Source: Clostridiales bacterium UBA7044
Lineage (GTDB): Bacteria; Bacillota; Clostridia; Oscillospirales; Oscillospiraceae
Direction of reading: 5' to 3'
NCBI GenBank assembly: GCA_002493965.1
Contig: DLAP01000025.1
Coordinates: forward strand, 51,677-82,732
DNA length: 31,056 nt
Position numbers and translations under genes: made by a program
Shown: positions 1 to 7,721 of the stretch, piece after piece
How the letters are laid out: every line of letters begins with the position of its first letter
Numbering within the stretch: the stretch's first letter is position 1
The notes under the pieces: model-generated
Databases searched by the model: none
Told to the model about the DNA's origin: nothing
What the model saw: only the letters and a program-made list of their open reading frames with translations

Positions 1-3000
1 ACGGGGACTCCCCCCCCCCCCCCCCCCCCCCCGACTGTGACAGGAGGGGAGACGAAGGAATCTGCGCCTTCTGAGGAGCCCACGCCCTCTGAAGAACCTA
101 AGCCTTCCGAAGAGCCCACGCCCTCTGAAGAACCTAAGCCTTCCGAAGAGCCTAAGCCTTCCGAAGAGCCTAAGCCTTCCGAAGAGCCTGCGCCTTCTGA
201 GGACCCTGAGCTCTCCGAAGAGTCTGAACCCGACGAGGAGACCCCAGATTGGGACGAGACCGCCACTGTCTCTGTCTACACCCAGAAGATGAACGAGAAC
301 GGCGACGCTGAGGATCCCGTGCCCGGTGCCACCCTCCATGTTGGTAAAGTGGCCGATAAGGCTTCTGCCGCCCTGGGCGAGGGGAAGACCTTTACCCTTG
401 CTTATGCCATGGTGGATGGTGATGCCTATATCATCGATGCTGTGGCTGTCAAGGGTGACGGCACCTATGTGGAAGTGGACGGTGAGCTGGTAAGGCTGAG
501 CGCTGATGATATCATCGTTCTGGTGTACAGCGAGACTGCTGGCGAAGAGCCTCCCATTGAGGAAGATTTTGGAATCAACCTATTCGCCATCACCGCTGAA
601 AACCCCGGCGAAGTGATTGCGGCTACCGTTCAGAAGATGGGCTATGGCAATGAAGTTGAAGAAACGACGCAAGTGCTGATTCCTTCCGGCGCGGTTTCCG
701 CGCAACTCGCCAATGCCACATTATCCGATGGCATCACCTCCTATGAACTGCCCAAGGACTTCGTTCTTTCTAAAGTACTTGTTGTGTCCGGTTCCACAAG
801 AACCCCGGTTGCCTACATTACCCAGGATAGCGACGGCAACCGATATGCCAGCACAAACGCCAATGATCCTTCTCAGAGCTTTGCCCTTGAGCTGGGCGAC
901 CAGATTATTATTCAGGTTGCAACCCCGTACAAGGAAGGAACGGTCGAATATAAATATAATATCGACGGCGCTATAGTGACCGAGACGGAATTTAAGCAGT
1001 ATTTCCTTCTTAGCTTCGGAGACGAACTGAACATCGGAGACGAGGATGGGACCCTGCCTAACGCCTATAATAACCGGGCAATGCTGGAGTTCCGAATTGT
1101 GTCCAAACCTGGCTTTGAGTACTATAATGTTACAAAAGCCGAGAAAACAAACGGCAACACAGCTTCGGCAACCCCCGACGTCAGCGGTAACATCCAGCTG
1201 AATACAAGCAACTGGGCGGTCGATAATGCTGAGGTAACCATTTATGTGACTAGCACCCTCGCTGACAGCTACGCCTTCCAGGCAGAGGGCTACGACGGTT
1301 TGGTGACATTTAATGGAAATACCATTGGTAATCTGACGAGCACCTATACTCCTGCGAATACCATTTCCTTTGACATTGTGGCCGAAAACGTCGGTACTGT
1401 CTTTAACAAGCTCACCATTAAAATCGGAACGGAAGCCGAGCGGGCTATGATTCTGCCCAATGCCGGCGTGGATCTGGATGGCACGGTCAATGTCATCAAG
1501 GATGCATCCCAAAACATCAAATATCACGTTGGATTTGTGAATAAAACGGTGGATGGTAAGGAAGGCTACACCGTTACCATTCGGGCGGTGGATCCCAATG
1601 CCAAAATCAACGGAGACATTAAGATCTTCTACAACTTCAAGGGTTCCCAAAATGAGGTTTGGGTACAGGCGCTGGAAGGTGCCACCCTGGTTGACATTTT
1701 CCCGCGTTACAATCCGGACTTTTACAGGTTTGCAATCGAAAACGGCGGATATCTGAACCCGACAACGGACCAGCACGCTATACTGAATTTTGACGGCAAT
1801 TCTTCTGCATTCTTAATTGCGCCGATTATCCCCGGTTACAGCGAAGCGGAAGGCGACTGGAGTGTCATTATCACCATAAATGGCGTTAGACAACAAGTCA
1901 CTGTGAAGCCCTTGTCTGATAAACGAAACGATGAAGGAAACGGCGATTTTAAGATTCGTGATTACCACGGCAAGTATATCATCGAATGGAAGTATAACTC
2001 CGAGTATGGCGGGGCCAGTGACTATAAGACCTGCGTTAAGGTGGGTATCCCCCAAACAGCTAGCGACGGCGCTACAGTCAATGATATTCGCCTCACCATC
2101 CGTTCCACCTACTATAACGTACAGGCCACCTATACAGATGGCATTACGAGCCAGCCGCTCTTTGACGGCCAGGGTCAAGGTATGTATGGCGCAATGCAGC
2201 GGGTCTCCATTGCCAATCCCCAGTGGACACTTCCCGAGGCTCCTGAAAAAGAGGGCTATCGGTTCCTGGGCTGGCAGCTGAACGGCACCGGTAACTACTA
2301 TAAAGCCGGTACCCGGGCCATTGCCAATTCTACAATTACCAGCGCTCCCGTATATGATGCCTATGACGGCTCCATGGTTCAGAACTATGAAACGTACCAG
2401 GATGTAAACAGGCCTGCCATTGCCAGACGTGCGTTCACACTGAACTTCACCGCCGCCTATGAGCCCATCGTCCATGATGAGGTGCTCAATTACACCATCA
2501 AGGTGAACTTCCAGAAGCCGGACGGCACGGTGGATACCCTATCCTACACGCTTCCCGGTAGCGGTATGTATGACCGGAATGTCAATGCCACCGAAGACTA
2601 CATTAAGAGTAAGTCCCCCGATTTTGATTGGGATAGCTACGAACTCAAGACAAGTCCCAACAGCACCAAGCTCACGACAGAAGGACAGGAATTTGTCTTT
2701 GTCTATCAGGAAAAGGCTGCTCCCGCACTTTCGGTCGCAAAGTTGACCACTGCGAAGGCCACAAAGCCCGGCGATACGATCCCTTATGAAATCGTGATCA
2801 CCAATACCGGCAATGTTCCTCTCACAGACGTGGTTATTACCGACCCCCTGCTGACCACCACGAATGTTACCAACGCTGGCGGCGCTACCCTTGAAAACGG
2901 CCATTGGGTGATTAAGAACCTGCCCGAAGCTGGCAAATCTGGCAACAGCGTAACGATCCAGTACACTTACACCGTTCCGGATTCCTATACTGCCCAGTAC

Positions 3001-6000
3001 GTGACGAACACCGCCACAGTAAATGGTAAGTATGGCAACGAGAATGTCACTGGTTCCTCTGATGAAGTCAAAGTGCCCGTGATCAGCCTGCAGGTTGATA
3101 AGGCTCTGGTTCCCGGTACCTATGAGGTGGGCAGCGATGTTTCCTTCACCATCACGGTAACAAACACCAGTGATGTGGACTACACAAATGTTCTCGTTAC
3201 CGAGGATGCGAATGTGATCATCACCACGGAGGGCAATACCACCAATACTTACACGATTCCGTCTCTGGCCGCCGGTGCTTCCGTCACCCTGGACGCGGAA
3301 TATCGGAATGCTCCCGCTGGTACCTTCGTGAATAATGTTACCGGCGAGGTCACCAAGGACGGCGTCACCGTCACCGATGACGGCACCGCATCTGTGACAG
3401 TACAGGACCTGACCCCCGGCCTGGATATCACCAAGGAGATTACCAGCGAAGATGCCAACAAGGACGGCAAGTATGGCCTGAATGAGAAGATCACCTACAA
3501 GATCACTGTCACCAACACCGGCAAGGTAGCTCTGACTGGTGTCCATGTGGTTGACAACAAGATCGGCCTGGACGAAACCATCGACCTGGGCATCGACGAG
3601 GATAACAAGTCTCACAAGTTCACCGGGTCCTACACCGTCACGGAAAGCGACCTTGGTACCACCATTCACAACGTCGCCGCCGCAACCCATGGCGATCTGA
3701 CACCCGAGGATTCCGCCGACGCGGACACCGATCCCAAGGCCCCCGCTCTGATCGTCGTGAAGGAGACCCTCAACAAGAAGACTGAGTACGCTCTGAACGA
3801 CCAGATTGAGTACCAGATCACTGTGACCAACACCGGTAACGTGACCCTGAAGAACGTGATCTTCAATGATGCCTTGCTGAACATTGTGAACCGGAACCTG
3901 GGCGATATGCTCCCCGATGCTGAGCAGGTGATTACGGGTAGCTACACCGTCACGGAAGCGGACATCCGCACTGGCAGCGTTTATAACCAGGCCACTGCGA
4001 AAGCCGAGGACGGCACCGAGGACGAGGGCCATGTTACTGATAACACCGTCAGTGTCACCAAGGGCCTGACCGTCGAGAAGAAGACGGTCGACCAGAAGGC
4101 CAAGTATTCCCTGGGTGACACTATCAAATACGAGATTGTTGTCACTAACACCGGCAACCAGACCCTGACCGATGTCACCGTCACCGACGACCTGACCCAT
4201 AAGACTTGGGACATCGGAACCCTGCTGCCCGGTGAGAGCAGCGGTGTGCTCGAGACCAGCTATGTTGTCACCGAAGCTGACCTGGGCAAGGATGTTGTCA
4301 ACGTGGCCGATGCAGAAGGCACCGATCCTGACGGCAATAAGGTCACAGGTACGGATGACGCTACCGACAATACCGACGACGTGGAAAAGCATCTGGTTGT
4401 CAACAAGACGACCACCAGCACCGACGCCAACAACGATGGCAAGTACGGTCTGAATGAAATCATCACCTACGAGATCACCGTGACCAACACCGGTAACGTG
4501 ACCCTGAAGGACATCACCGTCACCGATGAACTGACCGGTGGCGAGTGGGCAGTTAAGGAACTGGCTCCCGGCGCTACCAGCACCGTGTTTAAGACCAGCC
4601 ACAAGGTGACTGAGGACGACATCAAGGAAGGTAAGGTCCTGAACATGGCCACTGCCTCCGTCAAGGACGATCCTGATGTGCCTGTGACCCCCGGCGAGAA
4701 GGAAGATCCCACCGATTCCGAGACCAAGGGCTTGAAGGTGGATAAGAAGACCACCAGCAAACCCGCTAACGGCAGGGCCTACGCCCTGGGCGAGACCATC
4801 ACCTATCAGATCACTGTGACCAACACCGGTAACATGACCCTGAAGGACATCACCGTCACCGATGACCTGACCGGCAACACCTGGACGGTTGAATCTCTGG
4901 CTCCCGGCGCTACCAGCACCGCATTCCGAGCCAGCCATCAGGTCACAGAGGCCGACATCCAGGCAGGCAGCGTCGTGAACGTGGCCACCGCCAAGACGGA
5001 CGATCCCAATGTTCCCGTCATTCCCGGCAAGACCGAGGATCCCACCGATGGTTCCGACAAGGGCCTGAAGGTAGAGAAGATCACCACCAGCACCCCCGCC
5101 AACGGCAGCACTTATGCTCTGGGCGAGACCATCACCTACCAGATCACCGTGAAGAACACCGGTAACGTGACCCTTGAGAACATCACCGTCACCGATGACC
5201 TGACCGGCAACACCTGGACGGTTGAATCTCTGGCTCCCGGTGCTACCAGCGAGGCGTTCGAGGCCGAGCACGAGGTAACAGAGGACGATATTAAGGCAGG
5301 CAGCGTCGTGAACGAGGCTACCGCTTCCGTGAAGGATGATCCTGATGTTCCCGTCATTCCCGGCAAGACTGAGGATGATACCGACGACATCGACATCACC
5401 CTGAACATGACCAAGACCGCCGACCTTCATAAGGCTGTGGAAGGCGACAAGGTCACTTACACCATTGCTGTCACGAACAGCGGCAACGTAACCTACACCA
5501 ACGTGGTCGTGACCGATGGCCTGAAAGACGCCAAGATCGTCAAGGTCACTGCGCCCAACGGCTACACCGACAATAAGGACGGCTCCGTCACTCTGAAGAA
5601 GCTGGGAGTCGGTGAGACAGCTACCATCACCGTGGAGTACACCGTTACCGCTGAGGACGCTGAGGACGGCAATGTCCACAATGTGGCAAACGCCAAGGGC
5701 GATCCCATCGACGATCCCGAGAATCCTGAGAACCCCAAGATTCCCCAGGGTGAGGCCGAGGAGGATGTGCCCACCGAGCCTGTGGACACCACGCTGGTCG
5801 TCACCAAGAAGGCGGACAGAGATACCGCCAAGGTAGGCGAGAAGATCATCTACACCATCACCGTGAAGAATGAAGGCAACGTGGACTACAAGGACGTAGT
5901 CGTAGCTGACCAGTTCGTAGAGGACGGCCGGAAGCTTCCCGAGGGCGCGGAGATCACCAAGGTCACTGTGAAGAGCAGCTACATCATCGAGGGCAACACC

Positions 6001-6570
6001 GTCACCCTGAAGAAGCTGGAAGTTGGCGAGACCGCCACCATCACCGCCGAGTACACTGTGAAGCAATCTGACGAGGGTACCATCCTCAACGTTGCCGTCG
6101 CCAAGGGCGAAACCGACCGTCCCGGCCCCGGCCCCGAGGGCGAGAGCGAAGAGGTTCCCAGCAAGGTGCTCATGGATCTGGTGGTGAAGAAGGAATGGAA
6201 GAAGGACAGCATTCTGTACCGTCCCAAGTCCATCAAGGTCACACTGTACGCAGATGGCAAGGCTGATCAGACTGTAGAGATCACCTCTCAGGGCGGCTGG
6301 AAGTACACCTTCAAGAACCTGCCCAATGACGGCACTGTCTACACTGTGGAGGAGGTTGAGGTTCCCGGCGGACATTTCGTGAACTACTCCGAGCTGAAGG
6401 ATGCCTCCATCACCATCACCAACACCAAGCGGACCAAACCCGGCGACGGTCTGCTCCAGACCGGTCAGCTCAACTGGCCCATCCCCGTGCTGGCATTGCT
6501 GGGCGTGTCCATGATTACCGGCGGCGCGGCCCTGACCATTGGCAAAAAGAAGGACAAGTATGAAGGCTAA
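1..6570 (+). CDS. Giant sortase-anchored surface protein with DUF11 repeats (5' end missing)
   Basis: The reading frame is open from base 1, so the gene starts outside the window; a GTG at 37 is only the first possible internal start and no signal peptide is visible. About 2,190 codons remain. Order of parts: a polyproline run coded by poly-C (10-32), PSEEP repeats (about 64-225), a long region without a domain I recognise, and a Listeria-Bacteroides (Flg_new)-like segment near nt 2230-2470 containing GYRFLGWQL. About ten DUF11-type repeats follow (nt 2720-6150), each with a core like YxITVTNTGNVTLxDVTVTD, then a Cna-B-like domain (nt 6170-6430). The end is a sorting signal: LLQTGQ at 6451-6468, a hydrophobic stretch, then a KKKDK tail. 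Proteins of this build are exported, anchored to peptidoglycan by sortase, and act as adhesins or stalks; the ligand here is unknown. The neighbouring sortase overlaps its 3' end and is the likely anchoring enzyme. Confidence 0.9.
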   Translation, partial: TGTPPPPPPPPTVTGGETKESAPSEEPTPSEEPKPSEEPTPSEEPKPSEEPKPSEEPKPSEEPAPSEDPELSEESEPDEETPDWDETATVSVYTQKMNENGDAEDPVPGATLHVGKVADKASAALGEGKTFTLAYAMVDGDAYIIDAVAVKGDGTYVEVDGELVRLSADDIIVLVYSETAGEEPPIEEDFGINLFAITAENPGEVIAATVQKMGYGNEVEETTQVLIPSGAVSAQLANATLSDGITSYELPKDFVLSKVLVVSGSTRTPVAYITQDSDGNRYASTNANDPSQSFALELGDQIIIQVATPYKEGTVEYKYNIDGAIVTETEFKQYFLLSFGDELNIGDEDGTLPNAYNNRAMLEFRIVSKPGFEYYNVTKAEKTNGNTASATPDVSGNIQLNTSNWAVDNAEVTIYVTSTLADSYAFQAEGYDGLVTFNGNTIGNLTSTYTPANTISFDIVAENVGTVFNKLTIKIGTEAERAMILPNAGVDLDGTVNVIKDASQNIKYHVGFVNKTVDGKEGYTVTIRAVDPNAKINGDIKIFYNFKGSQNEVWVQALEGATLVDIFPRYNPDFYRFAIENGGYLNPTTDQHAILNFDGNSSAFLIAPIIPGYSEAEGDWSVIITINGVRQQVTVKPLSDKRNDEGNGDFKIRDYHGKYIIEWKYNSEYGGASDYKTCVKVGIPQTASDGATVNDIRLTIRSTYYNVQATYTDGITSQPLFDGQGQGMYGAMQRVSIANPQWTLPEAPEKEGYRFLGWQLNGTGNYYKAGTRAIANSTITSAPVYDAYDGSMVQNYETYQDVNRPAIARRAFTLNFTAAYEPIVHDEVLNYTIKVNFQKPDGTVDTLSYTLPGSGMYDRNVNATEDYIKSKSPDFDWDSYELKTSPNSTKLTTEGQEFVFVYQEKAAPALSVAKLTTAKATKPGDTIPYEIVITNTGNVPLTDVVITDPLLTTTNVTNAGGATLENGHWVIKNLPEAGKSGNSVTIQYTYTVPDSYTAQYVTNTATVNGKYGNENVTGSSDEVKVPVISLQVDKALVPGTYEVGSDVSFTITVTNTSDVDYTNVLVTEDANVIITTEGNTTNTYTIPSLAAGASVTLDAEYRNAPAGTFVNNVTGEVTKDGVTVTDDGTASVTVQDLTPGLDITKEITSEDANKDGKYGLNEKITYKITVTNTGKVALTGVHVVDNKIGLDETIDLGIDEDNKSHKFTGSYTVTESDLGTTIHNVAAATHGDLTPEDSADADTDPKAPALIVVKETLNKKTEYALNDQIEYQITVTNTGNVTLKNVIFNDALLNIVNRNLGDMLPDAEQVITGSYTVTEADIRTGSVYNQATAKAEDGTEDEGHVTDNTVSVTKGLTVEKKTVDQKAKYSLGDTIKYEIVVTNTGNQTLTDVTVTDDLTHKTWDIGTLLPGESSGVLETSYVVTEADLGKDVVNVADAEGTDPDGNKVTGTDDATDNTDDVEKHLVVNKTTTSTDANNDGKYGLNEIITYEITVTNTGNVTLKDITVTDELTGGEWAVKELAPGATSTVFKTSHKVTEDDIKEGKVLNMATASVKDDPDVPVTPGEKEDPTDSETKGLKVDKKTTSKPANGRAYALGETITYQITVTNTGNMTLKDITVTDDLTGNTWTVESLAPGATSTAFRASHQVTEADIQAGSVVNVATAKTDDPNVPVIPGKTEDPTDGSDKGLKVEKITTSTPANGSTYALGETITYQITVKNTGNVTLENITVTDDLTGNTWTVESLAPGATSEAFEAEHEVTEDDIKAGSVVNEATASVKDDPDVPVIPGKTEDDTDDIDITLNMTKTADLHKAVEGDKVTYTIAVTNSGNVTYTNVVVTDGLKDAKIVKVTAPNGYTDNKDGSVTLKKLGVGETATITVEYTVTAEDAEDGNVHNVANAKGDPIDDPENPENPKIPQGEAEEDVPTEPVDTTLVVTKKADRDTAKVGEKIIYTITVKNEGNVDYKDVVVADQFVEDGRKLPEGAEITKVTVKSSYIIEGNTVTLKKLEVGETATITAEYTVKQSDEGTILNVAVAKGETDRPGPGPEGESEEVPSKVLMDLVVKKEWKKDSILYRPKSIKVTLYADGKADQTVEITSQGGWKYTFKNLPNDGTVYTVEEVEVPGGHFVNYSELKDASITITNTKRTKPGDGLLQTGQLNWPIPVLALLGVSMITGGAALTIGKKKDKYEG
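10..32 (+). repeat. In-frame homopolymer tract of 23 C
   Basis: Bases 10-32 are 23 consecutive C. In the surface-protein frame they encode consecutive prolines, with T-G-T before and T-V-T-G-G after, so the frame is intact at this tract length. Such tracts are prone to slippage and can act as on/off switches in surface-protein genes. The tract lies at the very edge of the window, where an assembly or sequencing artefact is also possible. Confidence 0.85.
64..225 (+). repeat. 18-bp tandem repeat coding for xPSEEP
   Basis: Nine consecutive 18-bp units encode six-residue repeats of the form [A/T/K]PSEEP; the last two are degenerate (APSEDP, ELSEES). The three units at 136-189 are identical in DNA. 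The product is an acidic, proline-rich and probably extended segment, as often found in wall-spanning or stalk parts of surface proteins. Copy number could change by slippage or recombination. Confidence 0.9.
4387..5391 (+). repeat. Near-identical DUF11 repeat units (339, 333 and 333 bp)
   Basis: Three successive DUF11 units begin at 4387, 4726 and 5059. The last two have the same 333-bp length and share a perfect 61-bp match (4847-4907 and 5180-5240). Other units of the array (2720-4386 and 5392-6150) are more diverged. Such homology suggests recent duplication or homogenisation, and the array length may vary between strains. Confidence 0.85.
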
Positions 6571-7213
6571 AAGACGAGCGGGCGTTGCCCTCGTCATCGT
6601 GGGCGTGCTGCTGCTTGCGGCAGCACTGCTCCTGCTCCTCCACAACCGGCAGGAGAGCGATGAGGCAGGGGCGGCCGCACAGGAAGCGCTGGCAGCCGTT
6701 CAGGAGGCCATCCAAACCGGAAATGTACAGCCCGGCGCCGCTCCTGCCCCAGCTCCCGCCGATGGGGAGCCCGAAGAGACAGAGCCTACGGATCCTGCGG
6801 AGACGGAACCCGTTCCGGAGCTGACTGTGACAGTTATCAATGGTCACGAGTATGTGGGCTATTTGGAGATTCCGTCTCTGGACCGGAAGCTTCCCGTGAT
6901 GAAGCTTCAGTACATGGAGGATCTGCAAATTGCGCCTTGCCTGCAATTTGGTTCTCCCTGGACGGATGACGCGGTAATCGCGGCCCACAACTATCCGTCT
7001 CACTTTGGCCCCCTGCGGGACATGACCGGCGGCGAGACCATCCTCTTTACGGATATGAATGGCGCGTCCATTACCTATACGGTAAAGATCGTGCAGACTA
7101 TTCAGCCTACGGCTCTGGACACCGTGAAGGAAAGCCCCTATGATCTGGTGTTGTATACCTGCACCACAGGAGGCAAAACCCGGGTCATGATCGGCTGTGA
7201 TCGGGCAGAGTAA
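6560..7213 (+). CDS. Sortase (transpeptidase), membrane-anchored
   Basis: The 217-residue protein starts at ATG 6560, preceded at short distance by AAGGA; a TTG at 6539 in the same frame is a weaker alternative. It overlaps the end of the surface-protein gene by 11 bp. The N-terminus is positively charged (MKAKRR) and is followed by one membrane helix (residues 7-28). Next come a low-complexity Ala/Pro/Glu linker (to about residue 87) and the sortase catalytic domain. Catalytic residues fit the family: His in AAHNYPSHFGPL (H143 or H148), Cys201 in LYTC, and Arg208 in GGKTRVMIG. The enzyme should cleave the neighbour's LLQTGQ signal outside the cell and attach it to the wall or another protein. 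The sortase class cannot be assigned with confidence by eye; it does not look like a housekeeping class A enzyme. Confidence 0.9.
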   Translation: MKAKRRAGVALVIVGVLLLAAALLLLLHNRQESDEAGAAAQEALAAVQEAIQTGNVQPGAAPAPAPADGEPEETEPTDPAETEPVPELTVTVINGHEYVGYLEIPSLDRKLPVMKLQYMEDLQIAPCLQFGSPWTDDAVIAAHNYPSHFGPLRDMTGGETILFTDMNGASITYTVKIVQTIQPTALDTVKESPYDLVLYTCTTGGKTRVMIGCDRAE

Positions 7214-7232
7214 GCCCGACGTTTCGCAAAAT

Positions 7233-7265
7233 AAAAACGCCGCCGAAAAATCGGCGGCGTTTTTA
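7233..7265. terminator. Bidirectional intrinsic terminator (sortase / rnpB)
   Basis: A GC-rich stem (ACGCCGCCGA with TCGGCGGCGT) has a short AAAA loop, is flanked by A-runs on the left and T-runs on the right, and is symmetric. It can stop the surface-protein/sortase transcript on the plus strand and rnpB on the minus strand. Confidence 0.9.
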
Positions 7266-7611
7266 TGCAGCACGGACCTGTAAGCCGGGTTCTGTCTTGA
7301 CAGCCATCTATCTAGCCCCGGAATTGCTTCCGGGATCAAGCCGCCTCCTCGGGACGGCTGGGCGAGCCTTTCTGTCCCTCCACGGCGTTGCTCCGGGATA
7401 GAGTTTACAGCACCCCAATGTCTCCATGGGGCGGGTGCGCTCTTACCGCACCTTTTCACTATGACCGGCTGTTCACCGGCTACATCTCTCTGTTGCACTT
7501 GTCCTGAGGTTACCCTCGGCGGGCGTTACCCGTTATCCCTGCCCTGCGGAGCCCGGACTTTCCTCATCCGCGGCCTTTCGGCCTGCGTCCGCGGCTGTCC
7601 GGTCCGGCTGC
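7266..7611 (-). ncRNA. rnpB: RNase P RNA
   Basis: Read on the minus strand, this is the catalytic RNA of RNase P, which matures tRNA 5' ends. Recognisable conserved blocks in order are GAGGAAAGTCCGGGCTC near the 5' end, the GGATAACGGGTAACGCC region, AAGGTGCGGTAAGAGCGC, TAGATGGCTGTC and ACAGAACCCGGCTTA near the 3' end. GGACC near the 5' end can pair with GGTCC near the 3' end, consistent with helix P1. Length is about 345 nt. The 5' end is placed 7 nt after a consensus minus-strand -10 box, and the 3' end lies just before the shared terminator. Exact ends are estimates. Confidence 0.96.
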
Positions 7612-7617
7612 GAAAAT

Positions 7618-7646
7618 ATTGTACTCCACCCGGGGGGAATTGTCAA
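7618..7646 (-). promoter_or_regulatory. rnpB promoter (sigma-A type)
   Basis: On the minus strand a perfect TTGACA (complement of 7641-7646) is followed after 17 bp by TACAAT (complement of 7618-7623). Transcription would start near 7611, at the 5' end of rnpB. Confidence 0.88.
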
Positions 7647-7651
7647 ATGTA

Positions 7652-7680
7652 TTGCAAAATCTTTTTGGAAAGAGTATACT
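7652..7680 (+). promoter_or_regulatory. murD-ispD-ispF promoter (sigma-A type)
   Basis: TTGCAA at 7652-7657 and TATACT at 7675-7680 are separated by 17 bp. The -35 box lies only 5 bp from the -35 box of the divergent rnpB promoter. The leader to murD is about 35 nt. Confidence 0.8.
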
Positions 7681-7721
7681 ATGGACATATCGGAATGCCA
7701 TGACGGAATCGAGGAACGGAT

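Noticed and set aside
721..2475. Two minus-strand frames (351 and 220 codons) opposite the surface-protein gene
   Set aside because: Same strand-shadow effect; no recognisable family and no start signals.
4387..5391. Regular repeats considered as a CRISPR array
   Set aside because: Units of about 333 bp lie in one open frame with protein-level conservation, with no short repeat-spacer pattern.
2539..6645. Open frame of 1,368 codons on the minus strand
   Set aside because: It lies fully opposite the DUF11 repeat array, has a repetitive Gly/Val/Asp/His composition without domains, and no ribosome-binding site. It results from the codon bias of the plus-strand gene.
7461..7703. 80-codon plus-strand frame across rnpB
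   Set aside because: It overlaps conserved RNase P RNA blocks and has Cys/Arg/Pro-rich non-protein-like composition.
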